NCBI GenBank assembly: GCA_026388255.1
Contig: JAPLKC010000093.1
Location: 1 to 64,000 of the forward strand
Direction: 5' to 3'
Origin: Pseudomonadota bacterium
GTDB taxonomy: Bacteria > Desulfobacterota > Syntrophorhabdia > Syntrophorhabdales > Syntrophorhabdaceae
DNA length: 64,000 bases
This document shows, piece by piece, positions 26,795-35,822 of this stretch. The position numbers and the translations under genes were made by a program. Within the stretch, counting starts at the first letter, position 1. Each line of letters begins with the position of its first letter. The notes under the pieces were generated by a model that was not told the DNA's origin, did not search any database, and worked only from the letters and a program-made list of their open reading frames with translations.

Positions 26795-27680
26795 ATGTTT
26801 TAGGCATTATTTTTAAAGCTTTAGCAACCAGATCATCGGGATAGCTGATGGAACCTTCAAATTTTTCTTTTACGGAAAGATCTCCGTTATCTTTAAACAA
26901 TACAACATGTAAGTCTATATTTTTGTCCATAACCTTTGCATTGATGCCGAGAGGCGTGTTGCAGCCTCCCCTGATGGCTGCCTGAAGTTTTCTCTCTATA
27001 GAAACCTCTAAAAAACTGTTCTCATGGTTTATAGGTTTTAACATATGCAATGCTTCGCTTTCATCTCTTATTTCAACGCCTATTGCGCCCTGGCCGGCTG
27101 GAGGCACCATTATCTCAAAGGGGAGAACCTCTTTTATATATTCATCAAAACCCATTCTTTTTACCCCTGCATACGCAAGTATTATGCCATCCAATCCTTG
27201 TTCTGTCAGTTTCCTTATTCTTGTATCAACATTTCCCCTGAGATTTACCACCTCGATATTCCGGTTGAAATAAAGGATTTGCGATTTTCTTCTTATGCTG
27301 CTTGTACCTATTTTTGCTTTTTTTTCAACGTTATTTATATTCTCATAGATCAGAGAAATGAATACATCCCGGGGGTCTTCTCTTTTAAGGATTGCACCGA
27401 CTGTTAGTGCTTTGCCAAGCTCGGTCGGAAGGTCTTTCATGCTATGAATGGCTATATCTATTTCTTCTCTTAATAATGCTTCCTCAATCTCTTTGACGAA
27501 GAGGCCTTTGCCGCCGATAAGATTCAGCGGGGTATCCCAGACAGTGTCACCGGTTGTTTTAATAATTTTTACGGGAAAATCAAAATCAGGGTATATCTTC
27601 TTCAGAGTTTCTATTGTTAATTCCGTTTGTTTTAACGCAAGCCTACTGCCTCTCGTCCCCACTATCCATCTTGTTTTCAT
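26793..27680 (-). CDS. hemC: Porphobilinogen deaminase (hydroxymethylbilane synthase)
   Basis: Polymerises four porphobilinogens to hydroxymethylbilane. Motifs are GTRGSRLALKQTE at the start, GGKGLFVKEIEEAL, HSMKDLPTE, GTSSIRRKSQ, NLRGNVDTR and RGGCNTPLG, whose cysteine holds the dipyrromethane cofactor. I place the start at the ATG at 27680, after AGGGAGAGG; a TTG at 27692 is an alternative. The start lies inside the hemA reading frame (38-base overlap), so the two are translationally coupled. Confidence 0.95.
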   Translation of the reverse strand: MKTRWIVGTRGSRLALKQTELTIETLKKIYPDFDFPVKIIKTTGDTVWDTPLNLIGGKGLFVKEIEEALLREEIDIAIHSMKDLPTELGKALTVGAILKREDPRDVFISLIYENINNVEKKAKIGTSSIRRKSQILYFNRNIEVVNLRGNVDTRIRKLTEQGLDGIILAYAGVKRMGFDEYIKEVLPFEIMVPPAGQGAIGVEIRDESEALHMLKPINHENSFLEVSIERKLQAAIRGGCNTPLGINAKVMDKNIDLHVVLFKDNGDLSVKEKFEGSISYPDDLVAKALKIMPKT

Positions 27681-28932
27681 CCTCTCCCTCAAAGCTGAAT
27701 ATTTTCTTTATTATATCCATTGCAACCGGGTCTTCGTTCTGTTTTATAATTGAAATATACGGATGAATTAACTTGTTAACAATATTTTTGGTCAATATAT
27801 CAATAAGTTTCAAAGTCTCTTCGTCAGTATCTTTTAGTTTCTGTACAATTTTCCTAAGCTCTTTTTCTCTTGTTTTATCAACTGCTTCTATAATATGTGT
27901 TATCAGGGGATTCATATCGAGTTTTTTAAGCCAGGTTGTAAAATTTAATTTTTCTTCTTCTATGATAGCAATAGCTTTTTCTGATTCTTTAACCCTGTCT
28001 GAAAGATGTTTTTGTGAAAGATCTTTTAGGTCATCAATATCGTAAAGATACACGTTTTCAATATCATTCACCTCGGGGTCCACATCCCTTGGCATAGCAA
28101 TATCTATAAAGAACAGAGGTTTATTCTTCCTTTTCTTCATTATTGAATGAACAAGTGTTTTATCAATTATTGGTTTCTCGGAACTTGTAGATGAAAGCAC
28201 CATATCGACTTTTGTCAACAAGTCAGGTATTTCCCGAAAGGGGTAGGCAGTACCGATAATATCTTCTGAAAGTTTCTGAGCATGCTGAAATGTTCTGTTT
28301 GCAATAAAGATTTCGTTAAGCCCTTCCTTTTTGAAATATTTTAATGCAATTTCACACATTTCTCCCACGCCTATTACAAGGATCTTTTTTTTATGTAACT
28401 CGCCAAATATATTTTTGGACAGCTCTATTGCCATGGAACTGATCGATATCGGGTTATAGCCTATCCTGGTCTCAGTTCTTATTCTTTTTGCAACATTAAA
28501 GGTTTTATGAAAGGTTTTGTCGAGAAAAAAACCTGTAGAATTTTGAAGTGTGGCTGTCCTGTATGCATCCTTTACCTGACCGAGTATTTGCGGTTCCCCG
28601 ATAACCATCGAATCAAGTCCTGACGCTACAAGAAATAGATGTTTGTAAGCATCTTCATCTTTAAAACAGTATGTGTAATCGTCTAACCAATCCTGTTTTA
28701 TGCCGCAATAACCGAAAAGCATATCATTGATTATATTGAGTGACTTATCCTGATTATCTGTACAAAAATATATTTCAGTTCTGTTACATGTAGAAACAAT
28801 AACTGCTTCTATGATACCCGCCGTTTTCATCATGGTTAAAACGTCAGGTATGTTTTCTTCAGGAATATAGAGCTTTTCTCTTATTTCAATAGGCGCGGTA
28901 TTGTGATTAAGTCCGAATACTAAAATGTGCAT
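27643..28932 (-). CDS. hemA: Glutamyl-tRNA reductase
   Basis: NADPH-dependent reduction of glutamyl-tRNA to glutamate-1-semialdehyde, the first committed tetrapyrrole step. The 429 residues show GLNHNTAPIEIREKL, the catalytic cysteine in VSTCNRTEIY, GEPQILGQVKDAYR and the dinucleotide site VIGVGEM. The product feeds HemL (5171-6469). It lies between the ccsA/hemX-like gene and hemC, an arrangement common in bacteria using the C5 pathway. Confidence 0.96.
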   Translation of the reverse strand: MHILVFGLNHNTAPIEIREKLYIPEENIPDVLTMMKTAGIIEAVIVSTCNRTEIYFCTDNQDKSLNIINDMLFGYCGIKQDWLDDYTYCFKDEDAYKHLFLVASGLDSMVIGEPQILGQVKDAYRTATLQNSTGFFLDKTFHKTFNVAKRIRTETRIGYNPISISSMAIELSKNIFGELHKKKILVIGVGEMCEIALKYFKKEGLNEIFIANRTFQHAQKLSEDIIGTAYPFREIPDLLTKVDMVLSSTSSEKPIIDKTLVHSIMKKRKNKPLFFIDIAMPRDVDPEVNDIENVYLYDIDDLKDLSQKHLSDRVKESEKAIAIIEEEKLNFTTWLKKLDMNPLITHIIEAVDKTREKELRKIVQKLKDTDEETLKLIDILTKNIVNKLIHPYISIIKQNEDPVAMDIIKKIFSFEGEDENKMDSGDERQ

Positions 28933-28955
28933 TTTAAGAAGCCTTCGGGAGGGAT

Positions 28956-29771
28956 TTAAATGAACGAATGTTGTCCTCCTAAAAAGAAACTAACGCCAAA
29001 AAAGGTTATAAGTATTGAAAAAAAACCAATAATCATCATGTATGCAGTTCTTCTGCCCCTCCAGCCGATTGTGAGCCTATTATGAATGAGGATGGCATAT
29101 ACAATCCAGGTAATAAGAGACCATGTCTCCTTCGGGTCCCAGCTCCAATATGAACCCCAGGTCGTACTTGCCCATATAGAGCCGGTTATGATGCCTATCG
29201 TAAGAAATAAAAAACCATAAGAAATACATCGGTAGTTAATGGAATCAAGTGTTTCGAGAGAAGGGAACCTTGCGGCTACAGGCGAAAACCTCTTCTCCTT
29301 GATTTTTTTTTCAACAATCAAATAGACCACAGAGACGAAAAAACTTATGAGGAAAACCGCGCAGCCAATGAAAGAAAATATAGCATGAACAGGCAGCCAC
29401 CAACTGTTGAGTACGGCGGGCAAGGGCTTGATTTCTGTCGGAAAAGCAAAGGCAACTACAAAAATTATCGTCAAAACAGGCAGGATAATGCTGCCGAGCA
29501 TTTCCATTTTGTACATTTTTTTGATATATAGAAAAAAACAGGCGATGCAAAGGGAAAAGAATGAGAGCGCTTCATAAGCGTTTGTAATTGGCGTATAACC
29601 TGCCTTCAGATACCTGACAAAGGTTGCAAGAAAATGGATAAAAAAACCTGTTATAAAAAAATAATGTCCCAGCCTCTCGGTTATCTTTTTGTTAGCAGTA
29701 AGGTAAAAAAGGTAGGACATTGTTGAGATCACGTAGAAAAAGAGGGCGATATAAAACATGTATATATTCAT
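28956..29771 (-). CDS. CcsA/HemX-type membrane protein (cytochrome c assembly family)
   Basis: 271 residues with eight or so hydrophobic segments and the tryptophan-rich motif of heme-handling proteins, WASTTWGSYWSWDPKETWSL, in the C-terminal half. The family includes CcsA/CcsB (heme delivery for cytochrome c) and HemX (regulation of HemA levels). Its position between a precorrin-2 dehydrogenase and hemA is the usual place for the HemX-like version, so an effect on HemA or heme export is likely; which one cannot be settled here. It overlaps the upstream gene by 4 bases. Confidence 0.86.
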   Translation of the reverse strand: MNIYMFYIALFFYVISTMSYLFYLTANKKITERLGHYFFITGFFIHFLATFVRYLKAGYTPITNAYEALSFFSLCIACFFLYIKKMYKMEMLGSIILPVLTIIFVVAFAFPTEIKPLPAVLNSWWLPVHAIFSFIGCAVFLISFFVSVVYLIVEKKIKEKRFSPVAARFPSLETLDSINYRCISYGFLFLTIGIITGSIWASTTWGSYWSWDPKETWSLITWIVYAILIHNRLTIGWRGRRTAYMMIIGFFSILITFFGVSFFLGGQHSFI

Positions 29772-30424
29772 CTGGTTTCTTTCAGGAATCTTGTTATAAT
29801 TTCTTTCATATTCATATTTATCAGTTCTTTCATATCTGTCTTATTGATTGCCGCCATTATTTCCTCTCTCTTTTTTCTGTCTTTCACGGTTTCTATCAAA
29901 AGTTTTCTGAATTTCCCGATAATATGTGCATATTTTATATAATCCCCTGTAATATATTTGTTTATCTCTTTTTTCAGCCTTTTGGATAATGAAGGCAGAA
30001 CGCCGGATGAGGAGATGGCAATAACAATAGGGTCCTTTTTTACAATCGACGGGACAATAAAATCACATAAACCCGGATCGTCAACAACATTAACCAGGAT
30101 ACCTTTAATTGCAGCTTCTTTTTTTATTCTTTCGTTAATTTCTTTTCTGTTTGTAGCTGCAAACACCAATGACGCCCCGTCTAAATCACCTTCTTTGTAT
30201 TCACGTCCAATAACCTCTATTTTCCCCGATTTTGAAAGTTTTGTTAAGGCCCCGGTTATTTTTGGACTGATTAATTTTACTTTAGCGTTAAATCTAAGAA
30301 GCATTACGACCTTTCTTTCGGCGATTTTTCCGCCTCCCATAACAATACAGGACTTGTCTGCAATATCCAGAAAAAGAGGATAGTGCAATTGTTTAGTATA
30401 AAATTTGGAATTTTTTGAATTCAT
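29768..30424 (-). CDS. Precorrin-2 dehydrogenase / sirohydrochlorin ferrochelatase (Met8-like)
   Basis: 218-residue NAD-dependent enzyme of siroheme synthesis, converting precorrin-2 to sirohydrochlorin and possibly inserting iron. It has YPLFLDIADKSCIVMGGGKIAERKV (in pieces) at the nucleotide-binding N-terminus, LVFAATNRKEIN and VNVVDDPGLCDFIVPS with the catalytic aspartate. It lacks the methyltransferase half of CysG. With the AhbB-like protein (4708-5178) it fits a siroheme-dependent heme route. It overlaps acyP and ccsA/hemX. Confidence 0.92.
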   Translation of the reverse strand: MNSKNSKFYTKQLHYPLFLDIADKSCIVMGGGKIAERKVVMLLRFNAKVKLISPKITGALTKLSKSGKIEVIGREYKEGDLDGASLVFAATNRKEINERIKKEAAIKGILVNVVDDPGLCDFIVPSIVKKDPIVIAISSSGVLPSLSKRLKKEINKYITGDYIKYAHIIGKFRKLLIETVKDRKKREEIMAAINKTDMKELINMNMKEIITRFLKETR

Positions 30425-30665
30425 TTTTAAATTCTTCCTGCTGAATGTCTAAACTTTCAATGTAAGCGCCTCTTGGGCCAATGCTGCACCATTCTGCGAA
30501 TTTGTCAACGGATTCATCACTTCCTTCGCAAACAATTTCGACCCTGCCATCTGTTAGATTTCTTACCCATCCTTTTAAGCCAAGTTCCTCGGCCTGTATC
30601 ATCGTATTGTGCCTGAAAAATACACCCTGTACTAAACCGCTGACATATATATGATTTCTTTTCAT
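30393..30665 (-). CDS. acyP: Acylphosphatase
   Basis: 90 residues. It hydrolyses carboxyl-phosphate bonds. The family motif GLVQGVFFRHNTMIQAEELG contains the phosphate-binding arginine, and GWVRNLTDGRVEIV the catalytic asparagine. It is the first gene of the tetrapyrrole operon and overlaps met8 by 32 bases, an overlap that suggests coupling though no functional link is known. Confidence 0.93.
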   Translation of the reverse strand: MKRNHIYVSGLVQGVFFRHNTMIQAEELGLKGWVRNLTDGRVEIVCEGSDESVDKFAEWCSIGPRGAYIESLDIQQEEFKNEFKKFQILY

Positions 30666-30764
30666 AGTTGATATTTGTATTGATTTAAAGCCTTTATATA
30701 TTATAATTAAAACATAAGAACCTTACAAAATCAAAATCTTTGTATAATATAGGGTGATAAAGGG

Positions 30765-33700
30765 ATGTATAGAGTCGGTATTGATATCGGTTCTGTCAGT
30801 GTAAACATCGCTGTAGTAGATAAGTCGGGCAATATAACGATTGACAGATATATACGCCATTTGGGCAGGCCAATTGAAGCAGCAAAAGAAGTCATCGAAG
30901 AACTGATTAAAACACACGATATAGAATTTATTGCAACAACAGGTACAGGGGCAAAGCATTTCACCTCCATTATAGGCGGATCGTTTGTAAATGAAATAGT
31001 GGCCCTTGCAACCGGATTCAGTCATCTGTATCCGCATATCGGAAGCATAATCGATATAGGCGGCGAGGATTCCAAGCTTATCATATTTGAAAAGTCGGGC
31101 AAAAAAAACAGATTGAGAGTAAAAGACTTTTCTATGAACGCCTTGTGTGCAGCAGGAACAGGCTCATTTTTAGACCAGCAGGCCTCCAGACTCCGTTTTA
31201 CAATAGAAGAGTTCAGCGAAATAGCCCTGAAAGCAATCAATGTGCCGAGGATTGCCGGAAGATGTACTGTCTTTGCCAAATCCGATATGATACACCTTCA
31301 GCAAATAGCAACACCTGATTATGAAATAGTTGCCGGACTCTGTTATGCCCTTGCAAGGAATTTTAAAAGCAATATTGCCAAAGGAAAAGAAATAGGAAAT
31401 CCTGTGGCTTTTGTTGGCGGCGTGGCTGCAAATGCAGGGATGAAAAAGGCCATAAGGGATGTATTTGCTTTAAAAGATGGCGAACTGATAGTTCCCGAAC
31501 ACTTTACATTAATGGGTGCAATTGGTGCAATCTATACGGTACTTGATGAGCCGGTTTTGAAGCGAACCTTTGTAGGTGTGGATGGATTGGAGGAATATCT
31601 GTTGCAGGAAAGATTTCATGAAGCGCATGAACCCTTAAAGATATCAGAAGAAAATCTGAATGTATCTTATGAATTGAAAAACATAAAGGAGAAAACCAGG
31701 GCATACCTTGGTCTTGATGTCGGATCAATAAGCACAAATCTTGTGGTGATTAACGAAGAGAAGGATATCCTTGCCAAAAGTTATCTTATGACTGAAGGAA
31801 GACCTCTTGATGCTGTTAAAAGAGGTCTGGCAGAAATAGGAGAGGAAATAGGGGAAAAAATTGAAATAATAGGCGCCGGGACCACAGGTTCGGGAAGATA
31901 CCTTACGGGCGATTTCATCGGCGCCGATATAGTCAGAAATGAAATAACGGCACAGGCTGAAGCGGCAATAAATATAGACAGCAAAGTTGATACCGTTTTC
32001 GAAATTGGAGGGCAGGATTCAAAATATATCAGTATTGACAATGGTGTTATTGTAGATTTTGAAATGAATAAAGCTTGTGCCGCGGGAACAGGCTCTTTTC
32101 TGGAGGAACAGGCTGAAAAACTCGGGATATCCATAAAAGAGGAATTTGGCAGTCTTGCCCTGGCATCAAAAGCACCCGTAAAGATGGGTGAGAGGTGTAC
32201 GGTTTTTATTGAATCAGATCTTGTGCACCATCAGCAGAGAGGTGCAAGGACCGATGACCTTGTGAGCGGCCTTTCGTATTCGATAGTTACAAATTATTTG
32301 AATAAAGTAGTAGGTGACAGGAGGGTAGGGGAGAGAATATTTTTTCAAGGTGGAACCGCTTTTAATAAAGGTGTTATAGCAGCATTTGAAAATGTACTCA
32401 AAAAACCTGTAAAAGTGCCGTCTCACCACGATATTACCGGCGCCATAGGCGTTGCAATCCTTGCAATGAAAGAGAGGGATTGGGCAAAAAGCAATTTTAA
32501 GGGATTTGACCTGAGCAAGAGACAGTATGTAGTTGATACTTTTGAGTGCAAAGGTTGCGAAAATTTATGTGAAATCAGGAAAGTGACGGTAGAGGATGAA
32601 GCACCGTTATATTATGGAAGCAGGTGCGAAAAATACGATGTGAAAAGAAATATCGAAAAAAGGCATGTAACAGACCTATTCAAGGTAAGAGACGAGCTGC
32701 TGCATGAAATTTATAATAAACAGGTCGACGGTGAACCGATAGGGATACCTGAGATATTAAATATCTGTGACTTTTTGCCTTTCTGGAAGGCATTTCTTAC
32801 AGAGCTCGGATTTTCCATTGTAATTTCAGATGTTACAAATAATAAAATCATCAAAGAAGGCGTTGAAAATATCATTGTGGAGTCATGCTTTCCCATAAAG
32901 CTCGCGCACGGTCATATACTCAATCTCATACATAAAGGCGTTAAAAGGATTTTTCTTCCAAGTGTTATTAATCTCAAAAACATTTCCAACCATACGTCAA
33001 ACACGTTTTCCTGTCCCTATGCTCAGTCAATACCTTACACTGTCAAAGCCTCCATTGATTTTGATGCTGCAGGAGTAAAACTGGATTCACCGGTTGTGTA
33101 TTTTGGCGGCAGCAAAGATAATGCATTAAAAACACTTAAAGTCTTTGGAAGAAGAATTAATAAAACCGGTAAAGAAGTGGAAAAAGCCTTTGATATTGCA
33201 ATGGAAACACAAAACACATTTTATAGTAAATGCCTTAATGAAGGCGCAAAATTGTTAACTACACTTGGAAAGCATGAAAAGGTAATGGTGATAATCGGCA
33301 GGCCATATAACAGCGTGGACCCCGGGGCAAACCTGAATATACATAAAAAATTGATGGACCTTGGTGTAACTCCTGTGCCGCTGGACATGTTGCCCATCAT
33401 GGATGGTGCAGAAAAAGATGAAGACCTGAAAGATATGTACTGGGGTTATGGACAAAAGATTTTACGGGCTGCAAAGCTTGTCAAAGAACACGATAATTTT
33501 TACGGGATATATATTACAAACTTTGGCTGTGGCCCTGATTCTTTTATCATGCATTTCTTTAAAAAGATCATGAAAGGGAAACCCTTCCTGCAGTTGGAAA
33601 TTGACGAGCATAGCGCCGATGCCGGCATTATTACAAGGCTTGAGGCTTTTCTCGACAGTATCAGGAATGCAAAGCATGAACCGAAGACAATGAAGAAAGT

Positions 33701-34913
33701 GGTTTCAAAATTTGATGTGAACGGCAAGAAGAGAAAGGTATATATACCCTATATGAGTGACCACTCTGTTACATTATCAAGTGCTTTCCGTGCTTGTGGC
33801 GTTGAAACGGATGTTATGGATGAATCCGATGAAGAAGCAGTGCGCCTTGGGAGAAAGATTACCTCCGGCAAGGAATGTTATCCATGCATACTTACTACGG
33901 GCGATATGCTGAAAGCAGTAAGCAAATCATCTTTTGATCCTGAAAAAAGCGCATTTTTTATGCCTACAGGCGGCGGACCGTGCAGGTTCGGACAATATCA
34001 CAGGTTTCACAGAATGGTTCTTGATGAAATGGGTTATGAAGAAGTGCCCATATATGCGCCTAATCAGGATCACAGGCTATATGATGAACTCGATATGCTC
34101 GGAAGCAAATTCAAACGATTAGCCTGGAGATCAATAGTGGCAACAGACCTTATCATGAAAATGCTTCACGAGATAAGACCTTACGAGGAAATCAAGGGAG
34201 ATGCGGATAAGGTTTATAAAGATGTGCTTCTTCATATTTCAAAATCTATAGAAAAGGGCGGTAAAGACATTTTTGACGTGCTTGAAAACGCAATAAATAA
34301 TTATTTGAACATTAAGAGGGTAATAACAGAAAAACCGCTTGTAGGCATTGTCGGTGAAATATATATAAGGTCTAACAGGTTCAGTAATAACGACCTTGTG
34401 AGAAAGATAGAGGAATTTGGCGGAGTAGCATGGCTTGCATCTATTGCGGAATGGATAAGCTATGTAAACTATATTAATAGAAAAAAAAAAAAAAAAAAGG
34501 GCAGCATTCCCAACATGATGAATTTTCTCATTACCGGATATATACAGGGGAAAGACGAACATCGGATTGAAAAGATATTTGCGAAAGAGCTGAGGTATGG
34601 AAAAGAGCCGAAGATAGACGACATAATTAAAAAGGCAAGTCCTTATGTCCATGTGAGTTTTGAAGGTGAGGCAATATTAAGTGTCGGAAAGGCTGTTGAT
34701 TTTATTCACAGGGGTGTGTCCGGGATTATTAATGCAATGCCCTTTACCTGTATGCCCGGAACAGTGTCGAGCGCCATTATGAAATTGATTCAAAAGAGGT
34801 ATCATACTCCCATTATTAATATAGCCTATGACGGTCAGGGCGCAACAAACATAACAACAAGGCTTGAAGCTTTTATGTACCAGGTTAAGGAACATTTCCA
34901 GAACCGTGGATAA
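30765..34913 (+). CDS. Giant BcrAD/BadFG-type acyl-CoA dehydratase activase-related protein with two ATPase domains
   Basis: 1382 residues, far larger than single-domain activators (about 260). Two ASKHA ATPase units are visible: residues 1-270 (GIDIGSVSVNIAV, CAAGTGSFLDQQASRL, AGRCTVFAKSD) and about 315-575 (LGLDVGSISTNLVVI, CAAGTGSFLEEQAEKL, GERCTVFIESD), each with the two cysteines that ligate a shared Fe4S4 cluster in such activators. The C-terminal 780 residues contain cysteines (FECKGCENLCEI, SGKECYPCILTTGD) and resemble the 2-hydroxyacyl-CoA dehydratase-type region. Relatives use ATP to push single electrons at low potential. Odd: an 18-A run at 34481-34498 encodes six lysines near residue 1240. 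It stands alone, with no dehydratase or benzoyl-CoA reductase subunits beside it. Confidence 0.88.
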   Translation: MYRVGIDIGSVSVNIAVVDKSGNITIDRYIRHLGRPIEAAKEVIEELIKTHDIEFIATTGTGAKHFTSIIGGSFVNEIVALATGFSHLYPHIGSIIDIGGEDSKLIIFEKSGKKNRLRVKDFSMNALCAAGTGSFLDQQASRLRFTIEEFSEIALKAINVPRIAGRCTVFAKSDMIHLQQIATPDYEIVAGLCYALARNFKSNIAKGKEIGNPVAFVGGVAANAGMKKAIRDVFALKDGELIVPEHFTLMGAIGAIYTVLDEPVLKRTFVGVDGLEEYLLQERFHEAHEPLKISEENLNVSYELKNIKEKTRAYLGLDVGSISTNLVVINEEKDILAKSYLMTEGRPLDAVKRGLAEIGEEIGEKIEIIGAGTTGSGRYLTGDFIGADIVRNEITAQAEAAINIDSKVDTVFEIGGQDSKYISIDNGVIVDFEMNKACAAGTGSFLEEQAEKLGISIKEEFGSLALASKAPVKMGERCTVFIESDLVHHQQRGARTDDLVSGLSYSIVTNYLNKVVGDRRVGERIFFQGGTAFNKGVIAAFENVLKKPVKVPSHHDITGAIGVAILAMKERDWAKSNFKGFDLSKRQYVVDTFECKGCENLCEIRKVTVEDEAPLYYGSRCEKYDVKRNIEKRHVTDLFKVRDELLHEIYNKQVDGEPIGIPEILNICDFLPFWKAFLTELGFSIVISDVTNNKIIKEGVENIIVESCFPIKLAHGHILNLIHKGVKRIFLPSVINLKNISNHTSNTFSCPYAQSIPYTVKASIDFDAAGVKLDSPVVYFGGSKDNALKTLKVFGRRINKTGKEVEKAFDIAMETQNTFYSKCLNEGAKLLTTLGKHEKVMVIIGRPYNSVDPGANLNIHKKLMDLGVTPVPLDMLPIMDGAEKDEDLKDMYWGYGQKILRAAKLVKEHDNFYGIYITNFGCGPDSFIMHFFKKIMKGKPFLQLEIDEHSADAGIITRLEAFLDSIRNAKHEPKTMKKVVSKFDVNGKKRKVYIPYMSDHSVTLSSAFRACGVETDVMDESDEEAVRLGRKITSGKECYPCILTTGDMLKAVSKSSFDPEKSAFFMPTGGGPCRFGQYHRFHRMVLDEMGYEEVPIYAPNQDHRLYDELDMLGSKFKRLAWRSIVATDLIMKMLHEIRPYEEIKGDADKVYKDVLLHISKSIEKGGKDIFDVLENAINNYLNIKRVITEKPLVGIVGEIYIRSNRFSNNDLVRKIEEFGGVAWLASIAEWISYVNYINRKKKKKKGSIPNMMNFLITGYIQGKDEHRIEKIFAKELRYGKEPKIDDIIKKASPYVHVSFEGEAILSVGKAVDFIHRGVSGIINAMPFTCMPGTVSSAIMKLIQKRYHTPIINIAYDGQGATNITTRLEAFMYQVKEHFQNRG

Positions 34914-34932
34914 TCGGAGAATATAAACAATA

Positions 34933-35703
34933 ATGAATATTTCATATGGTTTTATTGAAGATATCGGCCGCCGTACAAGCATGGAAGACTCACATGCAAT
35001 CTACCATGCACCGGAGAAATTATTTTTCAGTGCAGAAATTTACGATGGTCACGGCGGAAAAAGAGCGGCTCAAATTGCTGCAGAAATGCTCACACCCTGT
35101 TTTTTGCATTTATGGACAAGGGAAGCTGAAAAACCCTTGAAAGAACGTCGTGGAGAATTGGAACTCTTGAGGCAGTCATATATTGAAGTTGATGATCATA
35201 TTTTAAATATTGGAGTTGAAAGCGGAACAACAGCAGCAACGTTCTATATAATAGATAAAAAGTTTATTGCATCAAATGTCGGCGATACGCGGGTAATAAT
35301 CGGAACCAAGGCCGGTGTTGATTTATTGACTATTGATCACAAACCATCACTTCCAGAAGAGAGGTCAAGAATTGAAAAATCGGGCGGTTTTATATCAGGT
35401 TACGGAACGCCGAGGGTTCAGGGTGTACTTGCTATAAGCCGTGCATTGGGTGATGCGAGTCTAAAGCCTTTTGTAAGCTCTGAGCCGAGGATTGTCGAAG
35501 GCCGTCTGGAAAGAGAAAACGATTTTGTCATACTTGCATGTGATGGTGTATGGGATGTGCTTACCCCGCAGGAAGTGATCGGCATAGCGAGGTCTGTTGA
35601 AAACCCCCAGGAAGGAGCCCGACAGATAAAAGAAGCGGCATTGGAATATGGAAGCGCTGATAATATCTCGGTTTTTGTCCTTGATTTAAGAGCTTATTTG
35701 TAA
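34933..35703 (+). CDS. PP2C-family serine/threonine protein phosphatase
   Basis: 256 residues of the metal-dependent PPM class: DIGRRTSMEDSHAIY, YDGHGGKRAAQIAAE (metal aspartate), SGTTAATFYII, ASNVGDTRVIIG, ALGDASLKPFV, LACDGVWDVLTPQEV and GSADNISVFVLDL all match the eleven-motif pattern, closer to eukaryote-like PP2C than to SpoIIE. It is cytosolic (no signal). No partner kinase is nearby. It starts 19 bases after the activase and may share its transcript. Confidence 0.92.
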   Translation: MNISYGFIEDIGRRTSMEDSHAIYHAPEKLFFSAEIYDGHGGKRAAQIAAEMLTPCFLHLWTREAEKPLKERRGELELLRQSYIEVDDHILNIGVESGTTAATFYIIDKKFIASNVGDTRVIIGTKAGVDLLTIDHKPSLPEERSRIEKSGGFISGYGTPRVQGVLAISRALGDASLKPFVSSEPRIVEGRLERENDFVILACDGVWDVLTPQEVIGIARSVENPQEGARQIKEAALEYGSADNISVFVLDLRAYL

Positions 35704-35822
35704 ACATCTTAAAATTATTGGAATATCAAGTATAACAATCCTGTATCATAAAAAAATGTCTCTTAGGTGCAACCGGGCGACCTTGCAGGTGCAGTAACTG
35801 GTGTTCGCATCAGAGCAGGTTA

